Positions 42,428 through 46,313 of a stretch of 46,313 nucleotides of DNA are shown here, piece by piece. A program made the translations under genes and the position numbers. The DNA is taken from the NCBI RefSeq assembly GCF_001612685.1, contig NZ_BDAY01000094.1:1-46313 (forward strand). Direction: 5' to 3'. The notes beneath the pieces were generated by a model that did not search any database, had not been told where the DNA came from, and worked only from the letters and a program-made list of their open reading frames with translations. This DNA is from Nocardia altamirensis NBRC 108246. GTDB taxonomy: Bacteria; Actinomycetota; Actinomycetes; Mycobacteriales; Mycobacteriaceae. Positions within the stretch are counted from its first letter, which is position 1, and every line of letters begins with the position of its first letter.

Positions 42428-43522
42428 ATGCGCACTTCCGTGAGTCCCAATCTGACTGGAATGCAATGTATTTCGTGCGGGACGGAGTACGGTGTCGACC
42501 ATTATCCCGTGGGCTGTCCGCGATGTTTCGACGCCGGTAACCCCGCCAACCTGCGCTGCACCTACCGCCGATCGACGAATGACGGCCGCCTCCTGCCGCT
42601 GATCGATCCGCTCACCCTCGGCGCGGGCGAGACCCCCTACTTTCGCCTGGACGACCGGATCGGCCTCGGCTCCGACGTGTGGGTCAAGGACGAAAGCCGC
42701 AACCCGACCGGCTCGCACAAAGACAGGTTCAGCCTCGGTGCGGTCGGCTGGGCCAGTGCGGCGGGCTTCGACACGGTCGTCGCCGCGTCGTCGGGAAACG
42801 CGGCCCTGTCCATCAGCGCCTACTGCGCCGCGCACGAACTGCGGTGCCTCATGGCGATGTCGAATGCCGTACCCGGCCAAATCGTCGACCACGTGCGGGA
42901 ACTCGGTGCCGAGGTCGTGCTCGTCGAGTCCGACGAGGACCGCTGGACTTACGTCGCGGACGAGTCCCGGAACCAGAAGTCTTTCAACGCGACCAATTTC
43001 GTGACCCCCGTGGTCGGCAGCTCACCTTTCGGCATCGAGTACCTGAAAGGCATTGCGTACGAGATCGTCACGGCGCGGGGTACCGCGCCCGACGTGGTCG
43101 TCATCCCCAGCTCGCGCGGTGACCTGGCCTTCGGGATCTACCAAGGCTTCGTGGACTTGGGTGTCGTCATGCCGCGGCTCTACCTTGTCGAGCCGTTCCC
43201 TCGCCTGCACGCTGTCCTGGAATCCAACGCGGACTGGCGAATTGCCTTCCCGGGGGACGACGGCAGACTCGTCTCCATCGGCGGTGGCACCACGACGCAA
43301 CAGTCCATCGCGGCGGCCCGCGGGTCGGGCGGCGGTGCGATCGCCGTCGACCCCGCGACAGCAAGCACCTGGCATCGCACCCTGTGGACGCACGGCCACT
43401 GCTGGGAGATCAGCTCCACCGCCGCCTTCGCCGCGCTTCATCTCCTGCAAGACCAAGGGCGCGTGCTCCCGTCGGCAACAGCGGCCGTGATAGCGACATC
43501 GCACGCCTTCAAAGGTCTGTAA
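42428..43522 (+). CDS. Threonine-synthase-like PLP enzyme with N-terminal zinc ribbon
   Basis: A 364-residue fold-type II PLP protein. An N-terminal ribbon CISCGTEY ... CPRC has the two CxxC pairs; the PLP Lys lies in NPTGSHKDR (about residue 98), the phosphate loop is ASSGNAALSISAY, and GGGTTTQQS is the late Gly-rich loop. This matches threonine-synthase-like/diaminopropionate- or cysteate-type enzymes that eliminate or replace a beta/gamma substituent. I would not name the substrate. No Shine-Dalgarno sequence is clear at 42428; the ATG at 42461 is an alternative but would truncate the segment before the first CxxC. Confidence 0.82.
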   Translation: MRTSVSPNLTGMQCISCGTEYGVDHYPVGCPRCFDAGNPANLRCTYRRSTNDGRLLPLIDPLTLGAGETPYFRLDDRIGLGSDVWVKDESRNPTGSHKDRFSLGAVGWASAAGFDTVVAASSGNAALSISAYCAAHELRCLMAMSNAVPGQIVDHVRELGAEVVLVESDEDRWTYVADESRNQKSFNATNFVTPVVGSSPFGIEYLKGIAYEIVTARGTAPDVVVIPSSRGDLAFGIYQGFVDLGVVMPRLYLVEPFPRLHAVLESNADWRIAFPGDDGRLVSIGGGTTTQQSIAAARGSGGGAIAVDPATASTWHRTLWTHGHCWEISSTAAFAALHLLQDQGRVLPSATAAVIATSHAFKGL

Positions 43523-43539
43523 CCCGAGCTCGTTCGCGG

Positions 43540-44388
43540 CTACATCTTCGCGTAGCGAGCCATAACGAATGCGTAGAGGCCGTAGACGATGATGCCTGCG
43601 GCGGCGACGACGAGCAGGAACACGCCATAGGGTTGGGCGCCAAGGATTTTCAGGGCGCCGTCGAGGCCTGCCGCCTTGTCGGGTTCCGATCGGGTCGCGG
43701 CGAGGACAACCAGGACGCCGATGGCGGCAATGGCGAGTCCCTTGGCGAGATAGCCGATGGTGCCGAGCCGGCGGACGAAGGAACTCGGTGTGCCTTGGAG
43801 GTCGTCGAGGAACTTCTGGCTGCCACCCTTGTAGAGGTGGTAGCCGCCGACCGCGACGATGACCATGGCGGCGGCGATGAGAGCGATCGTGCCAGCGGTG
43901 CTCTGCATGAGACGTGCGGTGAGGCCGACGCTTTCACTGCTGCTCGATTTGCCGCTGCCACGGGCGAATCCGTAGGCGGAGAACGCGAAAGCGCCGTAGA
44001 TCACCGCTAGCGCAAAGGCTTTGGCTCGATGGAAGGCTTCGGACTTCTTGCTGTCGGCGTCAGGTTTGGACGAGCTGCCGAGCGCCGCCTCGACGAGTCG
44101 CCAGAGTGCCATCAAACCAAACGCGGCGGCGCCGACCCAGAGGGCAATGGTGCCACCGGGTTTGGCGCCCAACTCCGCCATGGCACCGGATTGATCAGCG
44201 GAGCCGCCGTCGCCGACAGCGATCCGGATCGCGAGATAACCGATGATCAAGTGCACGATGCCGGTCATCACGAACCCGGCGCGGGCGAAGCGTTCGAAGA
44301 CGCTGTGCTGTGCGATCCGCTCCGCGGTCGAGGTGCCTCCAGCGTTCGTGCGTTGGGATCCACCGGATCCCACTGACAACTTACTCAT
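43540..44388 (-). CDS. DUF1206 membrane protein
   Basis: A 282-residue protein from the ATG at 44388 (MSKLSVGSGGSQRTNAGG). It shows the three-fold DUF1206 repeat: each unit has a short amphipathic lead (FERFARAGFVMTGIVHLIIGYLAI; FHRAKAFALAVIYGAFAFSAYGFA; FVRRLGTIGYLAKGLAIAAIGVLV) followed by a second hydrophobic helix, giving six TM segments. Function unknown; common in actinobacteria. Convergent with the PLP gene. Confidence 0.9.
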   Translation of the reverse strand: MSKLSVGSGGSQRTNAGGTSTAERIAQHSVFERFARAGFVMTGIVHLIIGYLAIRIAVGDGGSADQSGAMAELGAKPGGTIALWVGAAAFGLMALWRLVEAALGSSSKPDADSKKSEAFHRAKAFALAVIYGAFAFSAYGFARGSGKSSSSESVGLTARLMQSTAGTIALIAAAMVIVAVGGYHLYKGGSQKFLDDLQGTPSSFVRRLGTIGYLAKGLAIAAIGVLVVLAATRSEPDKAAGLDGALKILGAQPYGVFLLVVAAAGIIVYGLYAFVMARYAKM

Positions 44389-44550
44389 CGAGCTACCTCG
44401 TTCCCGATCGCAGTGAACGTCCGGCAGATACCCGGCACCGAGGCGTCGAAACAATGCCCGCCTTGCCCGAGCCGCTGCGGCGATGTCGGACTGCTACTAG
44501 CGTGGGTTGGCGAACAGAGCACGAAAGCTGGGAGTGAGCTGGGAGTGAGT

Positions 44551-45841
44551 GTGTCGGTAGCGACGATCGAGAAGTCCGAAGTGCCTGCTGGGGAGGGGGT
44601 GTCGGGGCGCAGGCCGATCTCGCCGCTCGCGTTCTGGACGATCTCCGCGCTAGGTGTGATAGCGGGTGGATATTACTTGAAACAGGTAATCGATGCGCCG
44701 GGGCTGATGATGCATCTCAAGGATTTGAGCGTGTATCAGATCGCGGGTGATCGCGTGCACAACGGCACCTCGGTCTATGACACCCCGCTGCTCGGCAACA
44801 CTCGCGGTGTGTGGGAGTACGTGTACACGCCGTTCGCCGCGCTGCTGTTCGTGCCGCTGATCGCGTTGCACGGCGACCTGTTCACCTATGTCGGCGGGTT
44901 CGGCAATGTCGCGATGCTCGCCGCGTCCGCTTTCGCCGCGTTGTCGCTGCTCGGCTATCGACGTGATGTCCGGTTGCTGCTGGTCAGCGTGCCCATCGCC
45001 GGCCTGCTGCTGTGGTGCGAGCCGGTGCGGGGCACGATGGCGTTCGGCCAGATCAACATCTGTTTGCTGCTGCTGGTTCTCGCGGACATGGCGCTACCGG
45101 ATTCGTCACGGTGGAAGGGCGTGCTGACCGGTATCGCGGCAGGGATCAAGCTGACACCCGCGTTCTTCGTGATCTACCTGCTGGTCACCGGCCGATACCG
45201 AGCGGCGGGGACGGCGATCGGCGCGTTCTTCGCGACCGTGGTGGTCGGACTTGCTGTGCTGCCGAAGGATTCGTGGACGTTCTGGAGCGGTGCGTTCGTC
45301 GACCCGGCCCGGGTCGGTGTGCCGGAGAACCCGCAGAACGAAACGTTGCGCGGGGTGCTCGCCCGGGTGATCGGCGTCGACGGCGTGCACCAATTGCTGT
45401 GGCTCGCAGCAGCGGTCGTGTTCGCGGCGATCGGCCTGACACTGGCGACGACTGTCCTTCACCGGCCACGAACTGCCCGCCGTGGTGCTGTGCGGACTGA
45501 CCAGCACCGCAGTGTCACCCTTCAGCTGGATCCATCACTGGGTCTGGCTCGCGCCATTGCTCCTCTACTTGACCCATCTTGCGTTGCACCGCAAGGACAT
45601 TGCCACCATCACCGGCTGGCTGATTGCCTTCGTAGTCGCCTCGGGCGGCGTACTCGCCTTCTACGATCCCACCCTGGTCAACATCCTCGACTACCCCCTA
45701 CACGGCTACCTCGGCGTCTCGCTGCATTACGCCTACCTCTGGCTGACCCTAGCCCTATTCGCCGCCGCCACCCTCTACCTCCGCCGCCCCGAGCCACCAC
45801 TCCACGCCCAACCGAAACCACTTGCGGCATCCCACAAATAG
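44551..45841 (+). pseudogene. GT87-family (polyprenyl-phosphate mannose/arabinose-type) glycosyltransferase, frameshifted
   Basis: A GTG at 44551 follows GGGAG by 5 bases. The membrane protein begins SPLAFWTISALGVIAGGYYLKQVID and has LKDLSVYQIAGDRVHNGTSVYDT, where the Asp of the DxxxYxxA segment is the GT-C catalytic site of DUF2029/GT87 enzymes, then VYTPFAALLFVPLIAL and repeated hydrophobic helices. Near 45440-45460 the frame changes by one: the first frame degenerates into Arg-rich sequence, while the continuing protein (ELPAVVLCGLTSTAVSPFSW, then YLTHLALHRKDIAT) resumes in the next frame and ends at TAG 45839-45841. HHWVW in the second part is conserved in the family. Either a recent frameshift or a sequencing error. 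Such enzymes build cell-envelope mannans and arabinans. Confidence 0.7.
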
Positions 45842-45850
45842 GCCACACCC

Positions 45851-45904
45851 CTCCACCACGTCCCACTCGGTGAGGCGCGCTCGTAGGAGTGGGACCTGGT
45901 GGAG
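45851..45904. terminator. Strong hairpin after the GT87 gene
   Basis: The arms CTCCACCACGTCCCACTC (45851-45868) and GAGTGGGACCTGGTGGAG (45887-45904) pair at 17 of 18 positions across an 18-base loop, ten bases after the GT87 stop. No T-run follows, which is normal for high-GC actinomycetes. It could be a terminator for the gene upstream or part of an interspersed repeat, because a further direct copy of the arm lies at 45923-45940. Confidence 0.55.
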
Positions 45905-45922
45905 GCGACACGCCGCAAACGC

Positions 45923-45940
45923 CTCCACCATGTACCACTC
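45923..45940. repeat. Third copy of the hairpin arm
   Basis: CTCCACCATGTACCACTC repeats the left arm of the hairpin at 45851 in the same orientation with two substitutions. Three related copies within 90 bases suggest a small dispersed repeat family rather than a simple terminator. Confidence 0.5.
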
Positions 45941-46021
45941 GTGAACCTCCACCCGTGCGAACGGGACATGGCTGCACCAACTCTCACGCCGGAACCCACT
46001 CCGAGGTGGCAAGCCTCGCAT

Positions 46022-46145
46022 CGGCGTGAGTGAAGTGGTTGCCGAGGCCCATCGGCGTGAGTGAAGTGGTTGCCGAGGCTCATTGGCGTGAGTGAAGTGG
46101 TTGCCGGGGCTCGTTGGCGTGAGAGAAATGGTTGCTGAGCCTGAT
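46022..46145. repeat. 31-bp tandem repeat, four units
   Basis: Four consecutive 31-base units, each starting with GGCGTGAGTGAAGTGGTTGC (fourth unit GGCGTGAGAGAAATGGTTGC), at 46022-46052, 46053-46083, 46084-46114 and 46115-46145, followed by a partial fifth at 46146. The units differ mainly in the last eight bases. This is not a CRISPR array: there are no unrelated spacers. Frames through it are artefacts of the repeat. Confidence 0.9.
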
Positions 46146-46204
46146 TGGCGTGAGTGAAGTGGTGGCGACGCGTGTCGCGACACGCGCCATTTCTCTCACG
46201 CCAA
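46146..46204. repeat. Long inverted repeat ending the 31-bp array, with 18-bp perfect palindrome
   Basis: The partial fifth unit (from 46146) pairs with its reverse complement CCATTTCTCTCACGCC at 46187-46202, which is an exact inverse of the start of unit four. Between them, 46169-46186 is the perfect palindrome CGCGTGTCGCGACACGCG. A folded RNA or cruciform would have a stem of about 27 pairs interrupted by a 6-base bulge. Candidate roles are a terminator, a binding site or the tip of a mobile repeat. Confidence 0.75.
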
Positions 46205-46313
46205 CGCTTCAAGATCGCTCTGGAGGTCTCCGAGCCGGACCACCGGCCGATGCCCCTGGGGGCGGTTGCCGACCCCATCGACGGTAGTCAAATGGTGGGG
46301 CCTCGTTGACGGG
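46205..46313. other. Unassigned right edge
   Basis: I see no gene start, stop or recognised motif in the last 109 bases. Confidence 0.3.

Noticed and set aside
42428..43522. PLP enzyme as a precursor gene for the threonine-using NRPS
   Set aside because: It lies more than 2 kb past the operon behind unrelated genes on both strands; no evidence of co-regulation.
46022..46204. CRISPR array
   Set aside because: Units are contiguous direct repeats without unrelated spacers, and no cas genes are present.
45755..46278. Minus-strand ORFs of 140-170 codons over the right-hand repeats
   Set aside because: Their His/Thr/Gln-rich repeats are read-through of the 31-bp array; they have no ribosome site or family likeness.

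Overview
The window is high-GC DNA with codon use typical of actinomycetes. Its gene content suggests a mycolic-acid actinomycete, most likely Nocardia or a close relative: an iron-box-controlled siderophore-interacting protein, DUF2236 (MpaB/Lcp-like) proteins, DUF3224, DUF1206, a GT87-type mannosyl/arabinosyltransferase-like protein and a fatty acyl-AMP ligase. The genus is an inference; no rRNA or marker gene is present.

Left arm (1-13.6 kb): mostly stand-alone metabolic and regulatory genes. These are a flavin reductase (cut by the window edge) coupled to a 6PGDH-like dehydrogenase, a quinone-oxidoreductase-like MDR protein, a siderophore-interacting protein with an IdeR/DtxR-type iron box, a nitroreductase, an amino-acid permease, a DUF3224/AraC divergent pair, a TetR regulator divergent from a three-gene operon (two DUF2236 proteins plus a small 2Fe-2S ferredoxin), and a DHA2 drug exporter. 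Decay is visible here: a luciferase-like monooxygenase with an internal deletion, the C-terminal stub of another DHA2 transporter, and a possible frameshifted small gene.

Centre (14.3-40.2 kb): one co-directional, tightly coupled transcription unit that I read as a complete lipopeptide-type PKS/NRPS cluster. After a CPBP-family membrane protease come PKS1 (ACP-KS-AT-CP), NRPS1 (C-PCP-C-A-PCP; the first module has no A domain), PKS2 (KS-AT-CP), NRPS2 (C-A with embedded methyltransferase-PCP-reductase), a fatty acyl-AMP ligase, a BtrH-like acyltransferase/cysteine-hydrolase fold protein, an FkbH-like HAD/GNAT protein, a free acyl carrier protein, a MaoC-SDR fusion with an 11-unit pentapeptide tail, and a two-gene ABC exporter. 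Most gene joints are stop/start overlaps. The likely logic: a fatty acid is adenylated by the FAAL, loaded on the N-terminal ACP of PKS1, extended with malonate, passed through NRPS1 (one A-domain residue plus possibly one trans-loaded unit) and PKS2, joined to a predicted N-methyl-threonine, and released reductively. No thioesterase, phosphopantetheinyl transferase, MbtH protein or pathway-specific regulator is in the window. I do not recognise the product, so this is my candidate for an undescribed system.

Right arm (40.2-46.3 kb): a convergent hypothetical gene, two SnoaL/NTF2-like proteins, a small hypothetical ORF, a zinc-ribbon threonine-synthase-like PLP enzyme, a DUF1206 membrane protein and a frameshifted GT87-like gene. 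The last 470 bases hold no gene but contain long hairpins and a 31-bp tandem repeat array ending in a strong inverted repeat.
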